This document shows, piece after piece, positions 1 to 6,928 of a DNA stretch of 9,973 bases. This DNA is from an uncultured Eubacteriales bacterium (GTDB lineage Bacteria > Bacillota > Clostridia > Peptostreptococcales > Anaerovoracaceae). The notes beneath the pieces are model-generated. The model was not told the DNA's origin, searched no databases, and worked only from the letters and a program-made list of their open reading frames with translations. The position numbers and the translations under genes are program-made. The stretch is taken from NCBI GenBank assembly GCA_902797345.1, contig CADBSL010000138.1, forward strand, positions 1-9,973. Direction: 5' to 3'. How positions within the stretch are numbered: the stretch's first letter is position 1; every line of letters begins with the position of its first letter.

Positions 1-621
1 AAAGCAGCAGAAATCTTATTAAAAGTCAGGGCCGTCTTCCTGCGGCCCGAAGAGCCCTTTACCTGGGCCAGCGGGATCAAATCCCCCATCTATTGTGACA
101 ACCGTCTGGTACTCTCCTACCCGGAAGAGCGGACCGCCATCAAAGAAGGCATGGTCCAGCTGATCCAAGAACAGTATCCGGATGTGGAAGTCATCATGGG
201 CACGGCCACTGCCGGCATCCCCATGGCAGCGCTGACGGCGGATGTGATGGGATTGCCCATGGGCTATGTGCGTTCCGATGCGAAAAAACACGGGAAGCAG
301 AACCAGATCGAAGGCCGGGTCGAACCGGGCCAGAAGGTGGTCATCGTGGAGGATCTGATCTCCACCGGCGGAAGCGTGAAGACCGTGGTGAACGCTCTGA
401 AGGAAGCCGGAGCGGATATCCTGGGCGTTGCAGCAATTTTCACTTACGGACTGCCGGATTCCTTTAAAAACTTCGAAGAGATGGGAGTACCTTTCCACAC
501 ACTCAGCAACTACGACGTGCTGGTGGACGTGGCGGTGAAGGAAGGCTATATCAAAGAAGAGACCGTGGAACGGCTGAAACAGTGGAAGAAAGACCCCAGG
601 GATGAAAGTTGGATCAGGTAG
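1..621 (+). CDS. pyrE: Orotate phosphoribosyltransferase, 5' end cut by window
   Basis: Catalyses orotate plus PRPP to orotidine 5'-monophosphate, the fifth step of pyrimidine synthesis, in the cytoplasm. The frame is open from base 1 (206 codons plus TAG at 619-621). The N-terminal piece contains FLRPEEPFTWASGIKSPIY followed by CDNR, which is typical of the orotate/PRPP-binding start of PyrE in Bacillota; by comparison with the family only a handful of residues and the start codon are missing. The flexible catalytic loop is seen in RSDAKKHGKQNQIEGR. The PRPP-binding signature VVIVEDLISTGG is encoded at 337-372. The first internal ATG (151) is not the start because strong PyrE homology precedes it. 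No terminator is visible before the next gene 24 nt downstream, so read-through into the surface-protein genes is possible. Other pyr genes would be expected upstream, outside the window. Confidence 0.95.
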   Translation, partial: KAAEILLKVRAVFLRPEEPFTWASGIKSPIYCDNRLVLSYPEERTAIKEGMVQLIQEQYPDVEVIMGTATAGIPMAALTADVMGLPMGYVRSDAKKHGKQNQIEGRVEPGQKVVIVEDLISTGGSVKTVVNALKEAGADILGVAAIFTYGLPDSFKNFEEMGVPFHTLSNYDVLVDVAVKEGYIKEETVERLKQWKKDPRDESWIR

Positions 622-642
622 AGATGGAAGATAGGAGATAGA
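622..642 (+). repeat. 7-bp periodic tract, three units
   Basis: Three heptamers AGATGGA, AGATAGG and AGATAGA run from just after the pyrE stop codon and supply the ribosome binding site (AGGAG 633-637) of the next gene. The last two units are identical to the 14 bases at 3328-3341. Confidence 0.55.
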
Positions 643-645
643 GAA

Positions 646-1524
646 ATGAAAAGATTCTTATTAGCTCTTACATTGATAGTTGCAGTTGCTTTGGTAATGG
701 CACGCTGCGGTAACACCAGTGAGTTTTCCATGGGCATGGAGATGAATCCCGACGGAAAGGATGCGGTGATCACCGTCCAGGATCCGGATGTAGGCGATTG
801 TGTAGCGGCAGGATCCATGATCGTGGGCGAAAACGACACAGTGTATATCGAGCCGGCTTTGGAAGGGGATGTGGTGATCCGGATCCAGATGTTCCCTGAA
901 TCGGAGGCGGATATCGATGACGATCCGGCTCTTTTGACAGAAGAGTTCACCGATGAGAGTAAAGAAATCCCCTTAGAGATCGATGTGAGCGGGACAGAGC
1001 CTATTGAATGCGGCATTGCCCCAGGGGACTATATGGTATATGCCACCACTGTCACCGGCAGCGGAAGCGGGACCATTATCCTCCGGGTGGGAGAGCAGCC
1101 GACTCCCTGGACCCAGGCGGCTACTGCAGAGGAAGCAGCGAAGGGTGCCGGATTGGACCGCTTCGAAGTGCCGGATGGCGTTCAGACCAGTCTGGGGCCG
1201 GTGGCGCCCCTGTCCTTCGGTTATCAGGAAGGCGTAGCGGAAGCGGACATCTCGGCGGCGGCCGTGGAGATGCGGGCCCGGAAAGGACTGAAAGCGTCTT
1301 ATGAAGACGTGTCCTTTGACGAGAACGAATACAAGTATGAGTGGAGCCGGGACATCGGGGGGACCATTGTGAAATGCTATGGCAACCGGGACGGCGAGGC
1401 CACCAAGACCGTTTGGAGCGATGACACGTACTCCTATGCACTGCTGGCTTACGGAGCCGGTGGAGATGATGATTACGGTCTTCCGGCAGAGGATTTAGAC
1501 GGATTAGTAGAGGCGATCAAGTAG
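646..1524 (+). CDS. Secreted or lipoprotein-like protein of unknown function with degenerate lipobox
   Basis: I do not recognise a named family. The 292-residue product starts with a short basic n-region and a hydrophobic core (residues 4-18), then V-M-A-R-C, so Cys21 sits where a lipoprotein cysteine would be, but Arg20 breaks the lipobox consensus. Residues about 38-148 are rich in beta-type, acidic segments and carry two cysteines (Cys52, Cys122), suggesting an extracytoplasmic beta domain. After a TPW turn (residues 153-155), residues 156-292 form a second domain that faintly resembles the DUF4367-like C-terminal domains of clostridial lipoproteins; this is an impression, not a match. Start chosen because AGGAG at 633-637 lies 8 nt before ATG 646. 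The gene for the SLH protein follows 11 nt later with its ribosome binding site overlapping this stop codon, so the two are probably cotranslated and may work together at the cell surface. Confidence 0.85.
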   Translation: MKRFLLALTLIVAVALVMARCGNTSEFSMGMEMNPDGKDAVITVQDPDVGDCVAAGSMIVGENDTVYIEPALEGDVVIRIQMFPESEADIDDDPALLTEEFTDESKEIPLEIDVSGTEPIECGIAPGDYMVYATTVTGSGSGTIILRVGEQPTPWTQAATAEEAAKGAGLDRFEVPDGVQTSLGPVAPLSFGYQEGVAEADISAAAVEMRARKGLKASYEDVSFDENEYKYEWSRDIGGTIVKCYGNRDGEATKTVWSDDTYSYALLAYGAGGDDDYGLPAEDLDGLVEAIK

Positions 1525-1535
1525 GAGGGATAGAG

Positions 1536-3311
1536 ATGAAATATTTTAGAAAATCAAATGGATCCCGAATTCTGGTCATGGTGATCAGCGTCCTGCTGAT
1601 CATGATGGGGATGAGCATCAGTGCATTTGCAGAAACCAAGCCCTCCCCCTCTCAGAGTTTTAGCGATCTGGACCTTAACGCCTGGTATATCGCGGGCACA
1701 GATTTCGTGATCGATAAGGGTATCATGAATGGAGTAGGCGGCGACCGATTCGCTCCGAATGAAACCACCACCCGGGCCATGATCGTTACGATGCTGTACC
1801 GGGTCGAAGGGGAACCTGCCATTGGATCGGAGCAGTATTTTGACGATGTGAAACCCGACGATTGGTACTTTGCATCTGTGACCTGGGCCGGGGCCAATGA
1901 GATCGTGAACGGGACGGCGGAATCCGTGTTCTCCCCCGGGGATCCGATCACGAGGGAACAGTTCGCAACGATCCTGTACCGGTATCATGGGCTGAAAGCG
2001 GGTAGCAAGGAGCAGGAAGCTGGAAGCTCGAAGCCGGAAGCTCTTAGCGCCTATACTGATATAGACCGGATCAGTGACTGGGCGAAGGAGTCTATGCTGT
2101 GGGCTGTCAACCAGGGTATCATCACCGGGAAGACCGAGAATACGTTGGATCCAAAGGGCCCGGCCACCCGGGCGGAGGTAGCGACGATGCTGCAGCGGTT
2201 CCTGGATAAAGAGGAAGCAATGGAAACGGAAGCGGTGTACCTGGGCGTCAAAGACTACGGTGCGTCCGAGACCAACAAGGATAATAAGGACAACTTCCTG
2301 TACCGGTTCGAAGTGAACGGGGCAGAAAAGATCCTGAAGATCGACAACGGCACGGAGGATGAGAACGGGAAATATGATTACCCGATCCAGAATCAGCTGA
2401 AGGAAGGGTACCGGTATCAGATCACCATCGACGGTGATACCGTGACGGCTGTCAGGGAGATCCCGGGAGAGGCTATTTCTTATACCCCTCCCATCAGCGG
2501 GACACCGGGAACGCTGACTCTGAAGAACTTCCTGCAGACCGGCCTGGAGCCGGTGGGCACCACCCTGTATATCTATGGCGGCGGCTGGGATTGGCAGGAT
2601 GAAGGTTCCTCGATCCAGACCCGGACCCTGGGGGTTTCCCCGGACTGGGTGAAGTTCTTTAATGAAAACGATGTGAATTATACGTACAAAGAAAAGGACA
2701 ATGATCCGGCGAAAGCGGATCCTCTGACCAGTTATTACCCCTATGGCGGGTATAACGAATATTATTACGCAGGGCTGGATTGTTCCGGTTTCGTGGGTTG
2801 GACGGTCTATAACACCTTTGAGACGAAGGATGGGGAGCCCGGGTATGTGGGCGGATCCACAGGTTTCGCCAAACGGCTGGCGGCAAAGGGCTGGGGCGAA
2901 TGGGCCCAGGACAACACCGGTCTGAAGCCGGGAGACGTGATCAGTATCAAAGGCCACGTCTGGATCTCCCTGGGGACCTGCAGCGATGGCAGCATCGTGC
3001 TGCTGCATTGCACGCCGGCACGCAGCCGGACGAATCAGCCCGGCGGCGGTGTGGAACTCAGCGCCATCGGGACAGACAAGGATTGTGAAGCCTACAAACT
3101 GGCGGATCAGTACATGTCCAAATACTATCCGACCTGGTACGAGCGGTATCCGATCTATCTCTGCGACCCGAAGGTCTATCTGACCTTTGAAGGGGAAAAC
3201 GCCGGACGGTTCCGGTGGAACCCGGACGCAGAAGCCGGACTGAAGGATCCGGAAGGTATCCAGGCTATGACGCCGGCGGAGGCGCTGAAAGAGCTGTTTT
3301 CGGAAGAGTAG
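1536..3311 (+). CDS. S-layer homology protein with C-terminal NlpC/P60-like peptidase domain
   Basis: Likely a cell-wall-anchored peptidoglycan hydrolase or amidase. The 591-residue product has a signal peptide (basic K-Y-F-R-K start, hydrophobic core 12-30, probable cleavage after AFA at 30-32). Three SLH domains follow at about 38-90, 100-151 and 172-223, each with its wall-polymer-binding motif intact or nearly so (TRAM, TREQ, TRAE). Between SLH2 and SLH3 lies an odd linker (residues 154-172) encoded by a 7-bp repeat tract. Residues about 232-310 form a small beta domain I cannot name. The C-terminal part (about 325-591) has LDCSGFV (Cys416), the start of the catalytic helix of NlpC/P60-type papain-fold hydrolases, then LKPGDVI and GHVWISLG (His474), and LLHCTPA (His491) as possible third catalytic residue. 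AGGAGGG at 1523-1529 precedes ATG 1536 by 6 nt. It is the last gene before a strong terminator. Confidence 0.9.
   Translation: MKYFRKSNGSRILVMVISVLLIMMGMSISAFAETKPSPSQSFSDLDLNAWYIAGTDFVIDKGIMNGVGGDRFAPNETTTRAMIVTMLYRVEGEPAIGSEQYFDDVKPDDWYFASVTWAGANEIVNGTAESVFSPGDPITREQFATILYRYHGLKAGSKEQEAGSSKPEALSAYTDIDRISDWAKESMLWAVNQGIITGKTENTLDPKGPATRAEVATMLQRFLDKEEAMETEAVYLGVKDYGASETNKDNKDNFLYRFEVNGAEKILKIDNGTEDENGKYDYPIQNQLKEGYRYQITIDGDTVTAVREIPGEAISYTPPISGTPGTLTLKNFLQTGLEPVGTTLYIYGGGWDWQDEGSSIQTRTLGVSPDWVKFFNENDVNYTYKEKDNDPAKADPLTSYYPYGGYNEYYYAGLDCSGFVGWTVYNTFETKDGEPGYVGGSTGFAKRLAAKGWGEWAQDNTGLKPGDVISIKGHVWISLGTCSDGSIVLLHCTPARSRTNQPGGGVELSAIGTDKDCEAYKLADQYMSKYYPTWYERYPIYLCDPKVYLTFEGENAGRFRWNPDAEAGLKDPEGIQAMTPAEALKELFSEE
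1997..2052 (+). repeat. 7-bp periodic tract inside the SLH gene, eight units
   Basis: Eight consecutive heptamers all begin with AGC: AGCGGGT, AGCAAGG, AGCAGGA, AGCTGGA, AGCTCGA, AGCCGGA, AGCTCTT, AGCGCCT. As 7 is not a multiple of 3, the tract is read in all three phases and yields a 7-residue pattern (AGSKEQE, AGSSKPE) in the linker between SLH2 and SLH3 (residues 154-172). Confidence 0.7.
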
Positions 3312-3313
3312 AG

Positions 3314-3341
3314 AGATCGAAGATTATAGATAGGAGATAGA
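3314..3341 (+). repeat. 7-bp periodic tract, four units
   Basis: AGATCGA, AGATTAT, AGATAGG and AGATAGA fill the space between the SLH gene stop codon and its terminator. Unlike the tract at 622-642, no gene starts after it. Confidence 0.55.
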
Positions 3342-3343
3342 AG

Positions 3344-3376
3344 AAGATCCTGAGGTCTGCAGCCTCAGGATCTTTT
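3344..3376 (+). terminator. Intrinsic terminator after the SLH-protein gene
   Basis: A perfect stem pairs AGATCCTGAGG (3345-3355) with CCTCAGGATCT (3363-3373) around a 7-nt loop, extendable by one A-T pair, followed by a short T run (3373-3376). It ends the + strand unit that includes the SLH gene. The T tract is short, so efficiency is uncertain, but the stem is strong. Confidence 0.85.
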
Positions 3377-3390
3377 GAGTTCACCCATCT

Positions 3391-3432
3391 CAAAAAAGGA
3401 GAAATCCCGCAATCGGGGGAGAATGCGGGATT
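3391..3432 (-). terminator. Probable intrinsic terminator of cls
   Basis: Read on the minus strand, AATCCCGC (complement of 3425-3432) pairs with GCGGGATT (complement of 3403-3410) around a 14-nt loop, followed by TTTCTCC and then six T (complement of 3392-3397). It lies 120 nt beyond the cls stop codon. It is back to back with the + strand terminator at 3344-3376, so the two insulate the convergent genes. In the remaining spacer 3433-3551 I see no gene, only a weak imperfect dyad (CCGTT/AACGG, 3487-3515). Confidence 0.65.
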
Positions 3433-3551
3433 ATGTGTTCTTATGTTGTAGGGTGGTTAGGTTTTTTCTTTACACCCATAGGATACCGTTTCAATATGAC
3501 AGTTTCATGAACGGAATCGGAAAAAAGCGTGAGTGATTATTGTACTTCCTG

Positions 3552-5135
3552 TTACAGAAGGGGCACGAATACTTTCAGGAAACCCCGCAGGAGCTTCACG
3601 AAAATGCTCACATTGCTGCACTGTTCCAAAGTCACCGGCACACAGTCCTTTAACATATCCATATAGTCCGCCTTCAGCTGCCCCACTGCCGAGGAACGGT
3701 ACATGAAGGTGCCGCACTCGAAGTGCAGGTACAGGCTCCGGTAATCCAGATTCACCGTCCCTACCGTGGCGATCTCGTCGTCGCACAGGAAGGTCTTGGA
3801 GTGGATGAAGCCGGATTTGTATTCGTAGATCTTCACTCCGGCCTGGATCAGTTCCGGGAAATTGGCCTGGGTACAGATGTGGACGTAGTATTTGTCGTAT
3901 TGGTGGGGCGTCACGATCCGCACGTCCACCCCGCTCTTGGCCGCCAGGGTCAGACTGGTGGTGAGCTCGTTGTCGATGATCAGGTAGGGGGTGCTGATGT
4001 AGATGTAGTGTTTCGCCTTGTTGATCATGTTCAGGTACACCATCTCCGCCTGGATCTCATTGTCCAGGGGACTGTCCCCGTAGGGCATCACGTAGCCGTC
4101 GTTGCCGAAGGGCTTCGTGCTGTAGATGTAGGGGGCGTACCGGCTGTAGGGGAAGTTTTCGTATTCCCCGCAGAGGTTCCACATCTGCATGAACATCACT
4201 GTCAGGCTCCACACCGCTTCTCCCCGGAGCATGACGCCGGAGTCCTTCCACTGTCCGAAGGGCTGGGTCACGTTCATGTATTCGTCGGAGAGGTTGATGC
4301 CGCCGGTGAATCCCACGTTCCCGTCGATAACGGTGATCTTCCGGTGATCCCGGTTATTCAGGATCGGTACGCTCCAGACGTGGGCCCGGAAGGGGTTGAA
4401 GACCCGGCAGTTGATGCCGAATTTCCGGATCAGGGTGTGGTTGTATTTCGGCGGGAGCTTCATGGCGCAGCCGATGTCATCGTAGATGATCCGGACTTCC
4501 ACGCCTTCCCGGACCTTTCGCTGAAGGATCTCCAGGATATTGTCCCACATATAGCCGTTTTCGATGATGAAGTATTCCATGAAGATGAACTGCTGGGCTT
4601 TTTCCAGTTCTTCCAGCAGCCGTTCAAAGAATTTTTCTCCCGGACTCAGGTACTCCGTCTCCGTGTTTTTATAGATCGGGAAGATGGAGGCCGGCACATG
4701 GTCGTCGGGACCAGTGCCCCGGTGGGCGGTGCCCAGGTAGTGGACCTGGTTGTAGACCCCCGGATCCATGGCCCGGATCTCTTTGAGCACATCCGGATCC
4801 TGTTTCAACAGGTCCGCCGTTTCTTTGCTGGCTTTGATGTTCTGGGATTTGATGTGTTTGCCTACCCGGTGGGAACCAAAGACCAGATAGAACAACCCTC
4901 CGAAGATCGGGAAGATCAGGATGGGGATGATCCAGGCCAGCTTGTAGGACGGATTCTCTTTTTTATTGATGATGTAGAAGACGACGGCGATGCTGATCAC
5001 GATGAAGATCCCGTGGATGTAGACATATTTGTCCGTCATCAGGTAGATCCCCGTCACCAGGACCAACAGCTGCAGGAACACCAGCAGCGCGGCGATCACC
5101 AGCCGATTCGTCATGAATTTTATGATTTTTTCCAT
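3552..5135 (-). CDS. cls: Cardiolipin synthase (phospholipase D superfamily)
   Basis: Condenses two phosphatidylglycerol molecules into cardiolipin and glycerol at the cytoplasmic membrane. The 527-residue product has three N-terminal hydrophobic segments (about 11-32, 38-56 and 66-87), the PLDc_N-type anchor of Bacillota Cls. It has two catalytic HKD motifs, H264-x-K266-x4-D271 followed by GNVGFTGGIN, and H445-x-K447-x4-D452 followed by EIATVGTVNLDYRS. The C terminus ends FVPLL, the usual end of this family, so the gene is complete. I start it at ATG 5135-5133 because AAAGGA lies 8 nt upstream on the minus strand. An in-frame ATG at 5207 would add 24 residues lacking any Cls character and would begin inside the predicted promoter. 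The gene diverges from idi and converges on the SLH gene. Confidence 0.95.
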   Translation of the reverse strand: MEKIIKFMTNRLVIAALLVFLQLLVLVTGIYLMTDKYVYIHGIFIVISIAVVFYIINKKENPSYKLAWIIPILIFPIFGGLFYLVFGSHRVGKHIKSQNIKASKETADLLKQDPDVLKEIRAMDPGVYNQVHYLGTAHRGTGPDDHVPASIFPIYKNTETEYLSPGEKFFERLLEELEKAQQFIFMEYFIIENGYMWDNILEILQRKVREGVEVRIIYDDIGCAMKLPPKYNHTLIRKFGINCRVFNPFRAHVWSVPILNNRDHRKITVIDGNVGFTGGINLSDEYMNVTQPFGQWKDSGVMLRGEAVWSLTVMFMQMWNLCGEYENFPYSRYAPYIYSTKPFGNDGYVMPYGDSPLDNEIQAEMVYLNMINKAKHYIYISTPYLIIDNELTTSLTLAAKSGVDVRIVTPHQYDKYYVHICTQANFPELIQAGVKIYEYKSGFIHSKTFLCDDEIATVGTVNLDYRSLYLHFECGTFMYRSSAVGQLKADYMDMLKDCVPVTLEQCSNVSIFVKLLRGFLKVFVPLL

Positions 5136-5154
5136 GGCTTTTCCTTTGGACCCG

Positions 5155-5184
5155 TTGATTCTCCCCAGTCCGGGGATATATAAT
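5155..5184 (+). promoter_or_regulatory. Predicted sigma-A promoter of idi
   Basis: TTGATT (5155-5160) and a perfect TATAAT (5179-5184) are separated by 18 bp. Transcription would start near 5191 and give a leader of about 45 nt. The elements lie within the predicted cls leader, so both promoters share the same short divergent space. Confidence 0.7.
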
Positions 5185-5207
5185 GGGTCACAGTAATATA
5201 CTAACAT

Positions 5208-5235
5208 ATTATATCAGAAAAGAAAGGCAGTTCAA
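5208..5235 (-). promoter_or_regulatory. Predicted sigma-A promoter of cls
   Basis: On the minus strand TTGAAC (complement of 5230-5235) and TATAAT (complement of 5208-5213) are separated by 16 bp. Transcription would start near 5201, giving a leader of about 65 nt. The -35 box overlaps the last bases before the idi start codon, and the -10 box lies in the idi leader. Confidence 0.65.
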
Positions 5236-5769
5236 ATGAATCCGACTATTATTTTAGTGAATCTTCACGACGAGCCGGTGGGCGAAGTCACCAAGGAAGA
5301 GGCTCACCGCCGGGGTGACCTGCACCGGGCGTTTTCCGTTTTTCTGTATAACGGGGACCGGATGCTGATCCAGCGGAGGGCCCTCCACAAATACCACTCC
5401 GGAGGGCTTTGGGCCAACACCTGCTGTTCCCACCCACGGCCGGGGGAAGAAACAGAAGCAGCAGCCCGGCGGCGGCTGATGGAAGAGGCCGGCATCGACT
5501 GTCCGGTCCGGGAGATCTTCTCCTTCGTGTATAAGCACCAGTTTGCGGAAGACCTCTACGAACATGAATTCGACCACGTTTTCATCGGAGACTACGACGG
5601 CGGCTTCACTCCGGATCCGGAGGAAGTCATGGACTGGCGGTGGGTCTCTTTTGAAGACCTGCGCCGGGAGCTTCGGGAAGAGCCGGACAAATTCGCTGTG
5701 TGGTTTCGGATCGCTGCTCCAAGGGTAATGGAGTGGCTGGAAGGAGAAGAGGGAAATGAAGACAAATAA
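5236..5769 (+). CDS. idi: Isopentenyl-diphosphate delta-isomerase, type I
   Basis: Interconverts isopentenyl and dimethylallyl diphosphate, the building blocks of isoprenoids such as the undecaprenyl carrier and quinones. The 177-residue product is a full-length type I (Nudix-fold, metal-dependent) enzyme. It has QRRALHKYHSGGLWANTCCSHP, where Cys64 and His66 match catalytic Cys67 and metal ligand His69 of E. coli Idi. His24 and His30 are further metal ligands (one residue closer together than in E. coli). The Nudix-like helix (residues 70-86) reads G-E-E...R-R-R-L-M-E-E-A-G, and YEHEFDH supplies Glu109 and Glu111, matching Glu114 and Glu116. AAAGG at 5223-5227 sits 8 nt before ATG. The gene overlaps the next by 14 nt, indicating translational coupling. 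Many Bacillota instead carry the unrelated flavin-dependent type II enzyme. Confidence 0.95.
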   Translation: MNPTIILVNLHDEPVGEVTKEEAHRRGDLHRAFSVFLYNGDRMLIQRRALHKYHSGGLWANTCCSHPRPGEETEAAARRRLMEEAGIDCPVREIFSFVYKHQFAEDLYEHEFDHVFIGDYDGGFTPDPEEVMDWRWVSFEDLRRELREEPDKFAVWFRIAAPRVMEWLEGEEGNEDK

Positions 5770-6859
5770 CATTCAGACGGCAGTCGGCCGCGGGAAAGGA
5801 CGCCGGATCATCAAAAAAGCAGTGCTGGTGCTTTTGGTCATCCTCCTTTTGGCCGCAGCCTTTTTCGGATTCATGACACTGACGGAATATAAACCTGCAG
5901 ACCGGGAGACGCTGATGGTGGAAGGACAGGCGGGAAAGACCCTTTCCGTGGGAGAGACCTTCTCCCTGATGACCTGGAATATCGGGTACGGGGCATTGGG
6001 GGACAATGCGGACTTCTTTATGGACGGCGGCGAAAGCGTCAACACGGCCGACAAGGACCGGGTCCTGAGCAATATGGAGGGGGTCCTGGCGGAAATCGGT
6101 CAGGCGCAGCCGGACATTCTCTTGCTTCAGGAAACGGACATCGACTCCCAGCGGTCCCACCACGTCAATGAGTATGAGATGGTGAAGGACGAGATGGAAG
6201 GGTACAGCGCGTCCTTTGCGGCGAATTTCAAGGTCTTCTTCGTTCCCTATCCCCTGCCGCCCATCGGGAAAGTGCATTCCGGCATCGCTACCTTTTCTTC
6301 TTATCCGGTGGGGGATGCGGAACGGATCCAGCTGCCGGTGCCTTTTTCCTGGCCGGTGAGCACCGCGAATCTGAAGCGCTGCCTGCTGGTTTCCCGGATC
6401 CCGGTGGAAGGCTCCGACAAGGAGCTGGTGCTGATCAATCTGCACCTGGAGGCTTACGACAGCGGGGAAGGGAAGATCGCCCAGACCCGGGAGCTGAAGG
6501 GGATCCTGGATGAAGAATACGAGAAGGGGAATTACGTGATCGCCGGCGGCGACTTCAATCAGGTCTTTTCCTCCAGAGACAATGACGCTCCTCCGGCTCA
6601 GCCCGGCAAATGGGAAGCAGGATGGATCGACGTGACCGCCTTCGGCGGGAACTGGCAGTTCCTGATGGACGGGGAGGTGCCCAGCTGCCGGAGCCTGGAT
6701 CAGCCCTACAAGGGGGCGGATCCGGAAAGCTTCCAGTATTACCTGATCGACGGTTTCATCGTATCCAAAAACATCACGGTCACCGAAGCCGCGGCCCAGG
6801 ATCTGGGATTCAAGGTCTCCGACCATAACCCCGTGCTGATCCAGGTGACCCTGGAGTGA
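5756..6859 (+). CDS. Membrane-anchored endonuclease/exonuclease/phosphatase-family hydrolase
   Basis: A 367-residue protein with a basic N terminus (GRGKGRR, 11-17), one membrane segment (about 22-42) and an EEP-fold domain from about 68 to 366. EEP motifs in order are MTWNIGYG (Asn75), LLLQETD (Glu126, metal ligand), INLHLEAYD (His230), GGDFNQ (Asp266, Asn268), LIDGF (Asp332) and SDHNPV (Asp356, His357). All catalytic positions appear present, so it should be an active metal-dependent phosphodiesterase or phosphatase. The fold covers DNA, sphingolipid and inositol-phosphate substrates, so the substrate cannot be told from sequence. The single anchor after a positive N terminus predicts the catalytic domain outside the membrane. 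AAGGAG at 5741-5746, 9 nt before ATG 5756, lies within idi, with a 14-nt gene overlap. A link to lipid phosphate metabolism is only an inference from idi and cls nearby. Confidence 0.9.
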   Translation: MKTNNIQTAVGRGKGRRIIKKAVLVLLVILLLAAAFFGFMTLTEYKPADRETLMVEGQAGKTLSVGETFSLMTWNIGYGALGDNADFFMDGGESVNTADKDRVLSNMEGVLAEIGQAQPDILLLQETDIDSQRSHHVNEYEMVKDEMEGYSASFAANFKVFFVPYPLPPIGKVHSGIATFSSYPVGDAERIQLPVPFSWPVSTANLKRCLLVSRIPVEGSDKELVLINLHLEAYDSGEGKIAQTRELKGILDEEYEKGNYVIAGGDFNQVFSSRDNDAPPAQPGKWEAGWIDVTAFGGNWQFLMDGEVPSCRSLDQPYKGADPESFQYYLIDGFIVSKNITVTEAAAQDLGFKVSDHNPVLIQVTLE

Positions 6860-6877
6860 GTCCCGTTGACTCTTTTT
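6858..6877 (+). terminator. Weak intrinsic terminator after the EEP gene
   Basis: GAGTC (6858-6862) pairs with GACTC (6868-6872) around a 5-nt loop, followed by five T (6873-6877). The stem is only 5 bp and starts within the TGA stop codon, so it may terminate only partly. Confidence 0.4.
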
Positions 6878-6928
6878 GTTACGATTTTGTGATTTTTCAA
6901 ACTCCCACTTTTCTTTCCGAAGGAATTA

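Noticed and set aside
1554..3008. Long open frame of 484 codons on the minus strand opposite the SLH gene
   Set aside because: It is a shadow of the strongly supported SLH/NlpC gene; its translation shows no domain, only codon-bias residues, and no ribosome binding site.
3723..5183. Long + strand open frame of 486 codons opposite cls
   Set aside because: Rich in His, Asp, Val and Gln as expected from the complement of biased codons; no recognisable domain, while cls on the other strand has both HKD motifs.
5136..5207. Upstream in-frame ATG giving a 551-residue Cls
   Set aside because: The added residues contain no family features, lack a ribosome binding site and overlap the predicted transcription start, whereas ATG 5135 has AAAGGA in front.
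6866..6894. TTGACT at 6866 as a -35 box for the foldase gene
   Set aside because: No acceptable -10 box lies 16-18 bp downstream; the segment is better read as the right arm of the short terminator.
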